A stretch of 64,000 bases of DNA from Novosphingobium kunmingense (GCF_002813245.1 NZ_PHUF01000002.1:744001-808000); one strand, 5' to 3'; shown: positions 47,148 through 56,486, counted from the stretch's first letter. The notes: a model not told the origin generated them from the sequence alone. Translations and numbers: made by a program.

Positions 47148-49748
47148 CTACTGCGTGCCGATGACGTCTTCCGAGGCGGACGTGGGAAGCGCGTCAGGTT
47201 CGGACGAAGTGCTGCCTGCAGAAGACGACGACGAGCGCTGCGTGGTCCGCGACGCGCCGCGCCGCAATGCAGCCAGCAGGGCATCTCGCTGCTTGGCAAT
47301 GTCTTCGAGGCCCGTGCTGCGCTTCGCCTCGGCATCGGCCTTGAAGGCTTCCCAGATGATCCCGGCCTTGGGCTCGTTCGTGGCGATCCCCTCGAACACG
47401 CGCTTGCCGCTCACCCGGTCGATCTTGACCATGTGGACGTCGGGCGGCGCGACGAACGGGCGCGTGTCCCAGCGGCTGCGGGTTTCCTGGATGAATTGCT
47501 TGAAGATCGGGGCCGCGAAGGTGCCGCCCTGGACATAACCGCCCAGCGATCGCGGCTGGTCGAAGCCGATATAGACCGCGCCGACGATATTCTGCGATCC
47601 GCCGGCGAACCACACGTTGGTCGGCCCCGTGGTGGTCCCGGTTTTCCCGAACAGCGGCATGTTGAGATCGCGCAGCACGGTCGCCGTGCCACGGGTCACC
47701 ACGCCTTCGAGCATGTGGACGACCTGGTAGGCGGTGCGCGGGTCGAGCACCTGCTTGCCGCGCTTGGCAAGGCGCGGCATCGGCTTGCCGTCCCACTGCG
47801 CCATGTTGCAGCCCGCGCAGCGGCGGGTGTCGGCGCGCCAGATCACCTTGCCGTTGCGGTCCTGGACGAAGTCGATCGTGGTCGCGGGATACTGGACGCC
47901 GTTGTTGGCCAGCGCGGCATAGGCGTTGGTCAGCTGCAGCACCGTCGTGTCGCCCGCGCCCAGCGCATAGGACAGGTACGGCGTGTACTTGCCGATCCCG
48001 ACCCGGTCGATCGTCTTCACGACGTTTTCCATGCCGGTGTCGTTGGCAATGCGGATAGTCATCAGGTTGCGCGACTGTTCAAGGCCCCAGCGCATCGTGT
48101 GAGTGCCGCCGGCGCCGCGCATGTCGAAGTTGCGAAAGCATTTCTGACCCAAAGCCGCGCCCTGCCAGACGCAGAACTGCCCGTCGACCACCTCGCTGGC
48201 CGGGGTCATTCCGAAATCGAGTCCGGTGGCATAGACGAACGGCTTGATAGTCGAACCCGGCTGGCGTTCGGCCTGGGTCGCGCGGTTGAAGCTGTCGAGC
48301 CCCGAATCGAAGCCGCCCTGCAGCGCCAAGACCCGGCCCGAGCGCGGATCGACCGCGGCCATGCCGCCCGATACGGTCGGTATCACCCGCAGCGCCCAGG
48401 CGCCGCCCGTCGGCGCGGCGGCAACGACGTCGCCCACCTTGACCGCGTCGACCAAGCCAACCAGCGGCGCGGTCTTGCCATCGACGAACCCGATCGTTGC
48501 CTGCGACCCGCGCCGCGTCAGGACCACGCCGACGCGCCAGTCCTTGTAGGTGATCGACTTGTTGAGGAAGGCAAGCTGGCCCTGCCACTTGTCGTCATCG
48601 AGATCGATGTGCGCGATCGGCCGCGTCCAAGGACGTCCGCCCTGATAGCGCATCAGACCGGCGCGCAGCGCGTTCTGGGCACCCTTCTGCAGGTCCATGT
48701 CGAGCGAGGTGCGCACCCACAACCCGCCGCCATAGATGCTGTTGGGCCCGTCCTCGGCCTTTTCGCCGTACTTGTCGATCAGGCGCCGGCGCACTTCTTC
48801 GACGAAATAGCCGGCCGCAGAATCGTAGACCTCTACCCGGCGCGGAACGATAGCCAGAGGCTGGGCCTTGGCCTGCTCGGCCTCGGCCTGGGAGGCGGCA
48901 CCGTTCTTGACCATCTGGTCGAGCACCCAGTTGCGGCGGATCACCGCCTCATCGGCGAAACGGGCCCGTCCGTATTTCTCCGGAGCCTTGGGCAGGATCG
49001 CCAAAAACGCGCTTTCCGCCAAGGTCAGATCGCCGACGTCCTTGCCGAAATAGGCGCGCGCGGCGGCCTGAACGCCAAAGCTTTGCCGGCCGAGCGGGAT
49101 CTCGTTGAGGTACAGTTCGAGGATCTGCTGCTTGGTCAGCACGTCCTCGATCCGCCGTGCCAGGATCATTTCCTTGACCTTGCGGGTGATCGAATATTCG
49201 TTGCCTATCAAGATATTCTTGGCGACCTGCTGTGTGATGGTCGATCCGCCACGGGCGCGCTCGTTCGATCCGAACTTGGTGGCGTAGTCGACAACGGCAC
49301 CGGCCAGCCCGGTGTAGTCCACTCCGCCGTGGGTCCAGAACGTCTTGTCCTCGGCCGAAAGGTACGCGTTGATCAGGGGCTTCGGAAAATCGACGAAGCG
49401 CAGCTGCACGCGTCTTTCGCGGGCATAGCTGTAGACAATCTCGCCGTTGATGCCGCGCACCATGGTGGGCAGTGGCGGCTGGTAAGTCAGTAGGGTGTCG
49501 GCCGACGGCAGGTTTCGCGTAACCGTGGCCCACAGCACCAGGTTGAAGGCCAGCAGCGCGGCGACAAGGTAGCCGACAATGCGAAAGCCACGGCTGGCAT
49601 GCCAGCGCCGCACGAACCATTCGCCCATGTCGCTTTGCCGGGCCTGGTCGCCAACCGCGGCGATGCCATGGCGCAGTCGGGCCATCAGGCCCCCAGCCTC
49701 GCGCCGGATACGCAGGCGGATCGATTCAGGCTCTTGTGGCTCGGACAT
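47148..49748 (-). CDS. mrcA: Penicillin-binding protein 1A
   Basis: Bifunctional glycosyltransferase/transpeptidase that builds peptidoglycan, 866 residues. One membrane helix (about 56-76) follows a basic cytoplasmic start. The glycosyltransferase domain has SAEDKTFWTHGG (catalytic Glu133) and RGGSTITQQVAKN. The transpeptidase has PGSTIKPF (Ser near 499), SRN and GKTGTTTG. A CAGC pair around residue 640 and a Ser/Thr-rich tail (last 35 residues) are extra. It lies 86 bases downstream of the amidase gene, so the two wall genes may form an operon. Confidence 0.94.
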   Translation of the reverse strand: MSEPQEPESIRLRIRREAGGLMARLRHGIAAVGDQARQSDMGEWFVRRWHASRGFRIVGYLVAALLAFNLVLWATVTRNLPSADTLLTYQPPLPTMVRGINGEIVYSYARERRVQLRFVDFPKPLINAYLSAEDKTFWTHGGVDYTGLAGAVVDYATKFGSNERARGGSTITQQVAKNILIGNEYSITRKVKEMILARRIEDVLTKQQILELYLNEIPLGRQSFGVQAAARAYFGKDVGDLTLAESAFLAILPKAPEKYGRARFADEAVIRRNWVLDQMVKNGAASQAEAEQAKAQPLAIVPRRVEVYDSAAGYFVEEVRRRLIDKYGEKAEDGPNSIYGGGLWVRTSLDMDLQKGAQNALRAGLMRYQGGRPWTRPIAHIDLDDDKWQGQLAFLNKSITYKDWRVGVVLTRRGSQATIGFVDGKTAPLVGLVDAVKVGDVVAAAPTGGAWALRVIPTVSGGMAAVDPRSGRVLALQGGFDSGLDSFNRATQAERQPGSTIKPFVYATGLDFGMTPASEVVDGQFCVWQGAALGQKCFRNFDMRGAGGTHTMRWGLEQSRNLMTIRIANDTGMENVVKTIDRVGIGKYTPYLSYALGAGDTTVLQLTNAYAALANNGVQYPATTIDFVQDRNGKVIWRADTRRCAGCNMAQWDGKPMPRLAKRGKQVLDPRTAYQVVHMLEGVVTRGTATVLRDLNMPLFGKTGTTTGPTNVWFAGGSQNIVGAVYIGFDQPRSLGGYVQGGTFAAPIFKQFIQETRSRWDTRPFVAPPDVHMVKIDRVSGKRVFEGIATNEPKAGIIWEAFKADAEAKRSTGLEDIAKQRDALLAALRRGASRTTQRSSSSSAGSTSSEPDALPTSASEDVIGTQ

Positions 49749-49834
49749 AGAAGGCGCGCCTTAGCATGGCCCCTTCGCAGATTGCCAGAGGCAAGGCCGC
49801 AACCTGCGGCAGCCCGTTGGCGCACCACGGGCGC

Positions 49835-50734
49835 TCAATATTGGAAGCCGGGAACCGCGTTGCGATCGAGCGGGCCGCGCCGAGCGAAATAGACCTGAAG
49901 CGCGCGTGCGGTCACCTCGGCAAAGGCCTTCTGCCCTTCTGGCGAAGACAGCCGCGAGGCATCGTTCTCGTTGCTGATATAGCCGGTCTCGAAGAGAACC
50001 GAGGGCACGTCCGGCGCCTTGAGCACAACGAATGCGGCCGATTGCTCGGACCGTTCGCGGAACGGGATCCGTCCCGCCCCTTCGCGCAGGATGAGGTCGG
50101 CGAACTGCGCGGCGCGTTCCAGCGATTCCCGCTGCGACAGATCGACCAGGATCGAACTGACCGCGTTGGTCTGCTTGCCGAGGTCGACGCCGTTGATCAC
50201 GTCAGCGGCATTCTCGCGCGCGGCGATGCGGTCGGCAGCCTCGCTCGTCCCCTTGTCGGACAGGGTGTAGACCGAGGCCCCGCTCGCCTCGGCATTGGTG
50301 CCGGTGCTGTCGGCATGGATCGAAATGAACATGTCGGCGCCAAGGCGGCGCGCGATGTCCGACCGCTGCCCAAGAACGAGAAAGCGGTCGTCCGACCGGG
50401 TCAGAGCGACGCGAATGCCCCCGCGTTTGAGCAATTCGTCGCGCAGCGCCGTGGCAAGCTTCAGGGTGAGGTTCTTTTCGATCAGCCCCGCGCTGCCGGC
50501 GCCGGGATCCTTGCCCCCATGCCCGGCGTCGATCACGACAAGCGGACGGCTGGCATCGTGGGGACCTTCGACAGGAGGCAACCCCATGATCCCTTCGGCC
50601 GGTTCAAGATCGACCCCGACAACATAGTCGAAACCCCTTCCCGGCGAACTGAACAAGCGGTCGACCGCGATCATCGCCCCGAACACGGCGGCCGGCGCGG
50701 CAAACAGCAACAGCAAGGCAATGGGGCGGCGCAT
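49835..50734 (-). CDS. N-acetylmuramoyl-L-alanine amidase
   Basis: Splits peptide stems from glycan during cell separation. From the ATG at 50734 it has 299 residues with an N-terminal hydrophobic signal or anchor (RPIALLLLFAAPAAVFG). The amidase_3 zinc site is visible: IDAGHGGKDPGA (His), LIEKNLTL (Glu), ISIHADS (His), and the catalytic Glu in VLFETGYISN. There is no AMIN domain, so this is a short AmiC-type enzyme. A GTGCAA-N5-TTGCAC dyad lies 32-48 bases upstream. Confidence 0.9.
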   Translation of the reverse strand: MRRPIALLLLFAAPAAVFGAMIAVDRLFSSPGRGFDYVVGVDLEPAEGIMGLPPVEGPHDASRPLVVIDAGHGGKDPGAGSAGLIEKNLTLKLATALRDELLKRGGIRVALTRSDDRFLVLGQRSDIARRLGADMFISIHADSTGTNAEASGASVYTLSDKGTSEAADRIAARENAADVINGVDLGKQTNAVSSILVDLSQRESLERAAQFADLILREGAGRIPFRERSEQSAAFVVLKAPDVPSVLFETGYISNENDASRLSSPEGQKAFAEVTARALQVYFARRGPLDRNAVPGFQY

Positions 50735-51231
50735 CGGATCCGGACTTAAGAAATAGGGCTGCACCGTGCAATGACCTTGCACTCGTGCCAAGCGCCTTGC
50801 CGCGCTCGATAAGCTTTGCTAGGCAGCGCTTTGCCGGGGCAGACCTGTCCCGATCCAGCCGCAGCAACCGCGCAGATTTCCGCGTCCTGCAGCATATTCC
50901 GGATCGGCACGGACCCCCTGGAGCAAGAACCCGGCCCGGTTGGCCGGTTTCAGTCAGGTTGATGCAGTAATGAAAAGCCTTTTGCCGTTTTGTCCGTCGC
51001 AGCCCGCAAGGGCGCTGGCGGTGCAGGCGGCTGGTTGTGCGCGCACCCAATCGCCGCGCCTTTCCATCTCTGCAGACACGCAACACGCCGCCGGACCGCG
51101 CCTGCGCGCCGGCAATTCACATGCTGTCGCCCGTTGCACCGTACCGGGCGGAGTACTCGCACAAAGCCGCGCCGCATCCTGGGCCGCCCTTCACGGGCCG
51201 GCCCCATCCCGGCGCGCACGGAGAATAAACG
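50735..51231. other. Intergenic region: amidase promoter and rne leader
   Basis: The only gene-free stretch over 300 bases (497). On the left, the dyad GTGCAA-TGACC-TTGCAC (50766-50782) lies upstream of the amidase. A hairpin (AACCCGGCC, loop CGGTT, GGCCGGTT; 50928-50949) lies in the middle. The right-hand 250 bases contain no convincing gene and end in ACGGAGA 7 bases before rne. The length fits a long structured 5' leader, which in E. coli rne mediates autoregulation; that role here is inference. Confidence 0.5.
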
Positions 51232-53994
51232 ATGACCACGCGCATGCTGATCGATGCGCGCCACCAGGAAGAAACCCGGGTGGCGGTGCTCAAGGGCAAC
51301 CGGATTGACGAATTCGACTTTGAATCGGCCGAACACAAGCAGATCAAGGGCAACATCTACCTAGCCAAGGTTACGCGCGTCGAACCGTCGCTGCAGGCGG
51401 CCTTCGTCGATTTCGGCGGCAACCGGCACGGGTTCCTCGCGTTCAGCGAAATCCATCCCGACTATTACCAGATCCCCAAGGAAGACCGCGAAGCGCTCCT
51501 CGCCGAAGAGGCCGCCCATGCCGAGGAAGAGGCCGCCCTGCGCGCCATTGCCGAGGGTGAGGAAGACTTTGTCGGCGACGACGAACTCGGCGAAAGCCTG
51601 GCCGACGAAATGGCCGGTACGAGCCACGACCATCACGACGACGACCTCGGCGGCGTGACCGAGGTCGACACCGACGAGAAGGACGAGGTCGCGACGATCG
51701 AAGACGGTCTCGTCGAGAACGGCTTTGACCACGACGCCGAAGAGGAGCGCGAAGCCGAGGGCGAAACGGGCAACGAAGGCGACGGCGCCGACAAGGGCCG
51801 CCGCGGTCGCGGACGCCGTCGTCAGAGCGGCAATGCCAACCGCGGCCACGCCAAGGAGGCCGACGAACTGCGTGCCAAGCGCATGGCGCTGCGCCGTCGC
51901 TACAAGATCCAGGACGTCATCCAGCGCCGCCAGGTGCTGCTGGTCCAGGTCGTCAAGGAAGAGCGCGGCAACAAGGGCGCGGCGCTGACCACCTACCTCA
52001 GCCTCGCCGGCCGTTACTGCGTGCTAATGCCCAATTCGAGCCACGGTGGCGGCATCAGCCGCAAGATCAGCTCGGCCGCCGACCGCAAGCGGCTGAAGTC
52101 GATCATCGCCGAACTCGACCTGCCCAAGTCGATGGGCTGCATCGTCCGCACCGCCGGGCTCCAGCGCACCAAGACCGAGATCAAGCGCGACTTCGACTAC
52201 CTCGCCCGCCTGTGGGACGGAATCCGCGAGACCACGCTGAAGAGCGTCGCGCCGGCGCTGATCCACTCCGACAGCGACCTCATCAAGCGCGCGATACGCG
52301 ACATCTACAACCGCGACATCGAAGACGTGGTCGTCGAGGGCGAACACGGCTACCGCGCTGCCCGCGACTTCATGAAGCTGCTGATGCCCAGCCACGCCAA
52401 GCGGGTGAAGCAGTATGCAGATCCGGTTCCTCTGTTCCAGCGCTACGGCGCCGAGGACCAGCTGACCGCGATGTACGATCCGGTCGTCCAGTTGAAGAGC
52501 GGCGGCTACATCGTCATCAACCCGACCGAAGCGCTGGTGTCGATCGACATCAACTCGGGCCGCTCGACCAAGGAGCACGGGATCGAGGCGACCGCACTCA
52601 ACACCAACCTCGAAGCCGCGCGCGAAATCGCCCGCCAGCTTCGCCTGCGCGACATGGCTGGCCTCGTCGTGATCGACTTCATCGACATGGAGTACAACTC
52701 CAACGTCCGTAAGGTCGAAAAGGCGATGAAGGACGCGCTCAAGAACGATCGCGCCCGGATCCAGGTCGGCCGCATCTCCAGCTTCGGCCTGATGGAAATG
52801 AGCCGCCAGCGCCTGCGCACCGGCGTGCTGGAAGCCACCACCCGTGGCTGCCCGCATTGCGACGGCACCGGTCTTGTCCGCACCGCGTCGAGCGCCGGCC
52901 TTTCCGCGCTGCGCCTGATCGAGGACGAGGCCGCCAAGGGCCGCGGCTCGATCATCTCGCTCTACGCCAGCACCGAGGCGGCGGTTTACCTGCTCAACGC
53001 CAAGCGCGCCGACCTTGGCGAGATCGAGGAGCGTTACGGCGTTCGCGTCGAAGTGCTGCCCGAGGGCGAGAACGAAGGCGCAAAGATGCGCGTCGGCTCG
53101 TCCGGCCCGCGGCCCGAGTTCACCCCCCGCTTCGAAACGATACAGCTCGACGAAGACGATGACGACCTTATCGAGGACGAAGACGAATTCGAAGGCGAGA
53201 ACGAAGAGCGCAGCAATCGCGACGACGATGACGGCGACGGTCGCGGCAAGCGCCGCCGCAAGCGCCGTCGCCGGGGCGGACGCCGTGAACGCGAGGATGG
53301 CGAGGTTCGCGAAGCCGACGAGACCGTCGACGAGTATGACGACGCCGAAGCCGAAGCTGAAGACGGCGAAGAGGGCACCGAAGCCCGCGGCGAAGGTGAC
53401 GAGGATGGCGAGGCGCCGCGCAAGCGTCGTCGGCGCGGACGCCGCCGGCGCGGTGGCCGAGGCCGGGGAGAAGGTGAAGGCGACGGCGAAGGCCAGGCCG
53501 AAGGTGAAGCGGTCGGCGATGAAACCGAGGGCGAGGCTCCGGCCGAAGCCGAGGCTGCCGTGAGCGAAGTTGCAGCGGAGCCAGTCGCCGATGCGGCAGA
53601 TGCGGAACCGCCGGCAAAGCCGAAGCGGACCCGCAGGAAGAAGGCCGACATCGCGGTAGAGGCCGAGACGGTCCCTGTCCCCGAACCGGTCGCCAATTCC
53701 GAGGAGGCTGAAGCACCTGCCAAGCCCAAGCGCACCCGCAAGAAGAAGGCCGAAGCCGAAGCAGAGGTCGAAGCCGTCGCGGAAACGCTCGAAGAACCGG
53801 CAGCTGAAGCGCCCGCCAAGCCGAAGCGCACCCGCGCGAAGAAATCCGTGCCTGCCGAAGCCGCGCCCGAAGCTGCGGTGGCGCCCGCAGCCGAGCCCGC
53901 TGGCCAGGCGGAGCCCGAACCGGTCGCAGCCGATGGTGACGCCGACGATGGCAAGCCGCGTCGTGGCTGGTGGCAGCGCACCTTCGGCGAATAG
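51232..53994 (+). CDS. rne: Ribonuclease E
   Basis: Main endonuclease of RNA decay and rRNA processing, 920 residues. The S1 domain is split by an acidic, partly Arg-rich insertion (about 88-220). The catalytic DNase-I-like region has SIDINSGRSTKEHG and LVVIDFIDM (the two metal-binding Asp), and TRGCPHCDGTG is the zinc link. From about 640 the protein is disordered: acidic, then Arg-rich blocks (KRRRKRRRRGGRR and RKRRRRGRRRRGGRGRG) for RNA binding, then three copies of PAKPKRTR-x-KK, and an end GWWQRTFGE. It starts at an ATG with GGAGA upstream. Confidence 0.95.
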   Translation: MTTRMLIDARHQEETRVAVLKGNRIDEFDFESAEHKQIKGNIYLAKVTRVEPSLQAAFVDFGGNRHGFLAFSEIHPDYYQIPKEDREALLAEEAAHAEEEAALRAIAEGEEDFVGDDELGESLADEMAGTSHDHHDDDLGGVTEVDTDEKDEVATIEDGLVENGFDHDAEEEREAEGETGNEGDGADKGRRGRGRRRQSGNANRGHAKEADELRAKRMALRRRYKIQDVIQRRQVLLVQVVKEERGNKGAALTTYLSLAGRYCVLMPNSSHGGGISRKISSAADRKRLKSIIAELDLPKSMGCIVRTAGLQRTKTEIKRDFDYLARLWDGIRETTLKSVAPALIHSDSDLIKRAIRDIYNRDIEDVVVEGEHGYRAARDFMKLLMPSHAKRVKQYADPVPLFQRYGAEDQLTAMYDPVVQLKSGGYIVINPTEALVSIDINSGRSTKEHGIEATALNTNLEAAREIARQLRLRDMAGLVVIDFIDMEYNSNVRKVEKAMKDALKNDRARIQVGRISSFGLMEMSRQRLRTGVLEATTRGCPHCDGTGLVRTASSAGLSALRLIEDEAAKGRGSIISLYASTEAAVYLLNAKRADLGEIEERYGVRVEVLPEGENEGAKMRVGSSGPRPEFTPRFETIQLDEDDDDLIEDEDEFEGENEERSNRDDDDGDGRGKRRRKRRRRGGRREREDGEVREADETVDEYDDAEAEAEDGEEGTEARGEGDEDGEAPRKRRRRGRRRRGGRGRGEGEGDGEGQAEGEAVGDETEGEAPAEAEAAVSEVAAEPVADAADAEPPAKPKRTRRKKADIAVEAETVPVPEPVANSEEAEAPAKPKRTRKKKAEAEAEVEAVAETLEEPAAEAPAKPKRTRAKKSVPAEAAPEAAVAPAAEPAGQAEPEPVAADGDADDGKPRRGWWQRTFGE

Positions 53995-54006
53995 GCGCGC
54001 AGGTCC

Positions 54007-54987
54007 ATGCTGAAGACCCCCGCCAGGCTGGATGAGCGCCCCGCGCATCACCGGCCCGGCGGGGGTTTTCGCAATCCGCCAGGCAGTCCGCTTCAGAAGG
54101 CCGGGTTGCGCGACTTTCTCAAGTTCTTCTTCCTCGACATGCGGCGGGCCAAGCTCCCCCCTCTCCCGCCCGACCTTGTAGCGACGAAACCGCTCGACCT
54201 TGCGACGCTGGCGGACAACGAAGTGGCCTGGCTTGGCCACGCCTGCTTTGCTCTGCGTCTGTCCGGAAAACTGGTCCTGACCGACCCGTTCCTCGGCCCG
54301 ACCGCCGGGCCGATCGGCCTTGGTCCGCGCCGGTTCCTGCCTCCCCCTGTCACGGCAGCGCAATTGCCCCGGCTCGACGCGATCGTCATCAGCCACAACC
54401 ACTATGACCACATCGATACAGGCGCCCTGCGTGCCTATCGCTGGCGGGTGGATACTCCAGTGATCTGCCCGCTGGGCAACGGGGCGCTGCTGCGCCGGCT
54501 CGGTTACGGGCAGGTCCACGAACTCGACTGGTGGCAGACCTGGACCCTCGGTGACCTCGCGATCACGGCCCTTCCTGCCGTGCACTTTTCGGGCCGTGGA
54601 CTGTTCGACCGCAACCGCGCCTTGTGGGCCAGCATGGCCATCGCCTCGCCTGCGCGCCGGGTCTGGTTCGGCGGCGACACGGCCGCGGGTCCCGTCTTTG
54701 ACGAGGTTGGCCAGGCCGCAGGACCGTTCGACCTCGCCCTCATCGGCATCGGTGCCTACGAACCGCGCATCATCATGGAAGCGAGCCATGCGACCCCCGA
54801 GGAAGCGATTGGAATTGCCCGGCAACTCAAGGCGCGGCGCACCATCGGCATGCATTGGGGATCAATCATGCTGACCCCCGAAGATCCCTTCGAGGCGCCC
54901 GGCCGGTTCCGCCGCGCCGCGCTCGAACAGCAGTATGGCGAGGACAACGCCTGGATTCTCAGGGTTGGCGAATCCCGCGCGTTCTGA
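54007..54987 (+). CDS. MBL-fold hydrolase, NAPE-PLD/UlaG-like
   Basis: 326 residues. The metal site is SHNHYDHID (130-137), with WLGHACFAL before it, VHFSGRGLFDRNRALWASM after it (as in N-acyl-phosphatidylethanolamine phospholipase D relatives) and MHWGS near the end. The N-terminal GGFRNPPG also fits that family, so the ATG at 54007 is kept although the first 60 bases coincide with the likely rne terminator hairpin. Possible role in lipid or phosphodiester hydrolysis; substrate unknown. Confidence 0.82.
   Translation: MLKTPARLDERPAHHRPGGGFRNPPGSPLQKAGLRDFLKFFFLDMRRAKLPPLPPDLVATKPLDLATLADNEVAWLGHACFALRLSGKLVLTDPFLGPTAGPIGLGPRRFLPPPVTAAQLPRLDAIVISHNHYDHIDTGALRAYRWRVDTPVICPLGNGALLRRLGYGQVHELDWWQTWTLGDLAITALPAVHFSGRGLFDRNRALWASMAIASPARRVWFGGDTAAGPVFDEVGQAAGPFDLALIGIGAYEPRIIMEASHATPEEAIGIARQLKARRTIGMHWGSIMLTPEDPFEAPGRFRRAALEQQYGEDNAWILRVGESRAF
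54016..54069 (+). terminator. Intrinsic terminator of rne, inside the next gene
   Basis: ACCCCCGCC (54016-54024) pairs perfectly with GGCGGGGGT (54058-54066), followed by TTT, so the run after the stem is TTTT; the 33-base loop can fold further. This is the best intrinsic-terminator candidate in the window, 21 bases after the rne stop. Confidence 0.6.
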
Positions 54988-55033
54988 CCGTCGCACCGGC
55001 AGCCCGTCTGGCAAGAAATAGGTTTGCCCCCAC

Positions 55034-55054
55034 CTGGCCCCTCCCCTAGGCCAG
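55034..55054 (+). promoter_or_regulatory. Inverted repeat before the HTH-TM gene
   Basis: CTGGCC-N9-GGCCAG ends 5 bases before the ATG of the LuxR-type gene and covers its expected ribosome-binding region, so it could limit translation or be an operator. Evidence is only the symmetry. Confidence 0.25.
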
Positions 55055-55059
55055 CCGCG

Positions 55060-55587
55060 ATGGACGATATCTTCGAACAGACCGCCACGCTCGACGGATT
55101 AACCGACAAGCAGAAGGAAGTGCTGTCGCTGGTCGCCGAAGGCATGACCAGCAAGGAGATCGCGCGTCGCCTTCGCATTTCGGAATCTGCGGTCAATCAG
55201 CGGATAGAAGTTATTCGCCAACGGCTTGGCGGCCTGCCCCGCAGTCACATCGCGCGGCTCTACCGCCGGATGAGCACCGTTGTCCTTACTGTTCCGCCCA
55301 GTAATCCGGTTACAGGTAACTCAATCCACCTTATGGCCGATGCCGACGACGGGCAGCAATCGGCGCCGGAAGGTCCCGAAGTTTCTACCGCGTTGTCGCA
55401 GGCGCAAAACTCCGTCGGGTCGCACACCTTCTCCGGGGTCTTCACGGATCTCTCCAGCGCCCTGGACGGACCGTCCGGGCGCTGGATTCGTTTCACCCTC
55501 CTGTGTGCCGGCTTGTTCCTGCTGCTCGCCGCGGTCGCGTTGGCGATCGACATCGTCCAGGGACTGCGCGCCCTGCTCGGTTCATGA
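55060..55587 (+). CDS. Membrane-tethered LuxR-type HTH protein
   Basis: 175 residues from the ATG at 55060. The N-terminus (about 10-70) is a LuxR/GerE helix-turn-helix: LTDKQKEVLSLVAEGMTSKEIARRLRISESAVNQRI. Residues 75-140 are a polar linker; about 146-166 is a single membrane helix, then a short end. There is no receiver or ligand domain. This makes a DNA-binding head tied to the inner membrane, with only a few residues beyond the helix. The target is unknown; it lies 116 bases upstream of sdhB. Confidence 0.82.
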   Translation: MDDIFEQTATLDGLTDKQKEVLSLVAEGMTSKEIARRLRISESAVNQRIEVIRQRLGGLPRSHIARLYRRMSTVVLTVPPSNPVTGNSIHLMADADDGQQSAPEGPEVSTALSQAQNSVGSHTFSGVFTDLSSALDGPSGRWIRFTLLCAGLFLLLAAVALAIDIVQGLRALLGS

Positions 55588-55703
55588 AGCCCTCGATCGC
55601 CCGAAAGCGGCATAATTTTCTCCCTCGTCGCGCTTGCCCCCCGGCAATGAATCGCTAGAGAGAGCGGCAAGACGGGCACGACCGCAGAGCGACAGGGACC
55701 AGC

Positions 55704-56486
55704 ATGGCGACCTTTACACTTCCCGCGAACAGCAAGATCACCGGCACGGGGCGCCACAATTCCGCTGCGACCCATGTCCGCGTCAAGAAGTTCAAGGTCT
55801 ATCGCTATGATCCCGATTCGGGTGAAAACCCGCGCTACGACACCTTCGACATCGATCTCGACGCCTGCGGGCCGATGGTGCTCGACGCGCTGATCAAGAT
55901 GAAGTCGGAACAGGATCCGACGCTGACCTTCCGGCGCTCGTGCCGCGAGGGGATCTGCGGTTCCTGCGCAATGAACATGAACGGCCGCAACGGTCTGGCC
56001 TGCACCACCGCGATCGAGGATCTGCCCGGCGAGGTGCGGATCACACCGCTGCCGCACATGGACGTGATCAAGGATCTGGTGCCCGACTTCACGCACTTCT
56101 ACGCCCAGTACGCCTCGATCCGGCCCTGGCTGCAGACCGTCAGCACGACGCCGTCGGGCAAGGAGCGGCTGCAACGCCCCGAACAGCGCGAGAAGCTCGA
56201 CGGGCTTTACGAGTGCATCCTGTGCGCCTGCTGCAGCACCGCCTGCCCGAGCTATTGGTGGAACAGCGACAAGTTCCTGGGTCCGGCGATCCTGCTCCAG
56301 GCCTATCGCTGGCTGGCAGACAGCCGCGACGAGATGACCGGCGAACGGCTCGACGAGCTGGAAGATCCCTTCCGGCTCTATCGCTGCCACACGATCATGA
56401 ACTGCGCCAACGTCTGCCCCAAGGGACTCAGCCCGGCGCGCGCGATCGCCGAAATCAAGAAAATGCAGGCCGAGCGGCACGTCTAG
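55704..56486 (+). CDS. sdhB: Succinate dehydrogenase iron-sulfur subunit
   Basis: 260 residues. Passes electrons from SdhA flavin to quinone through three clusters, bound by [31 protein letters not shown] and [18 protein letters not shown] start with AGGGA upstream. sdhC, sdhD and sdhA are not found upstream in this window, so sdhB is separated from them or they lie elsewhere. It is followed without a gap by a PaaI-type gene. Confidence 0.96.
   Translation: MATFTLPANSKITGTGRHNSAATHVRVKKFKVYRYDPDSGENPRYDTFDIDLDACGPMVLDALIKMKSEQDPTLTFRRSCREGICGSCAMNMNGRNGLACTTAIEDLPGEVRITPLPHMDVIKDLVPDFTHFYAQYASIRPWLQTVSTTPSGKERLQRPEQREKLDGLYECILCACCSTACPSYWWNSDKFLGPAILLQAYRWLADSRDEMTGERLDELEDPFRLYRCHTIMNCANVCPKGLSPARAIAEIKKMQAERHV

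Noticed and set aside
46884..49493. A long + strand open frame opposite prx and mrcA
   Set aside because: It runs antisense to clear PBP1a and peroxiredoxin genes and has no recognisable motif.
53600..53860. Repeated units near the end of rne taken as possible direct-repeat array
   Set aside because: They are in-frame protein repeats (KPKRTR type) with variable linkers, not CRISPR or DNA-level repeats.
52024..54855. A long minus-strand open frame opposite rne
   Set aside because: Antisense of the RNase E catalytic core and its repeats; the translation is a low-complexity shadow.
55588..55703. TTGCC-CCCC-GGCAA symmetry upstream of sdhB as an operator
   Set aside because: Arms of 5 bases with a C-only centre are common in GC-rich DNA, and no other evidence supports it.
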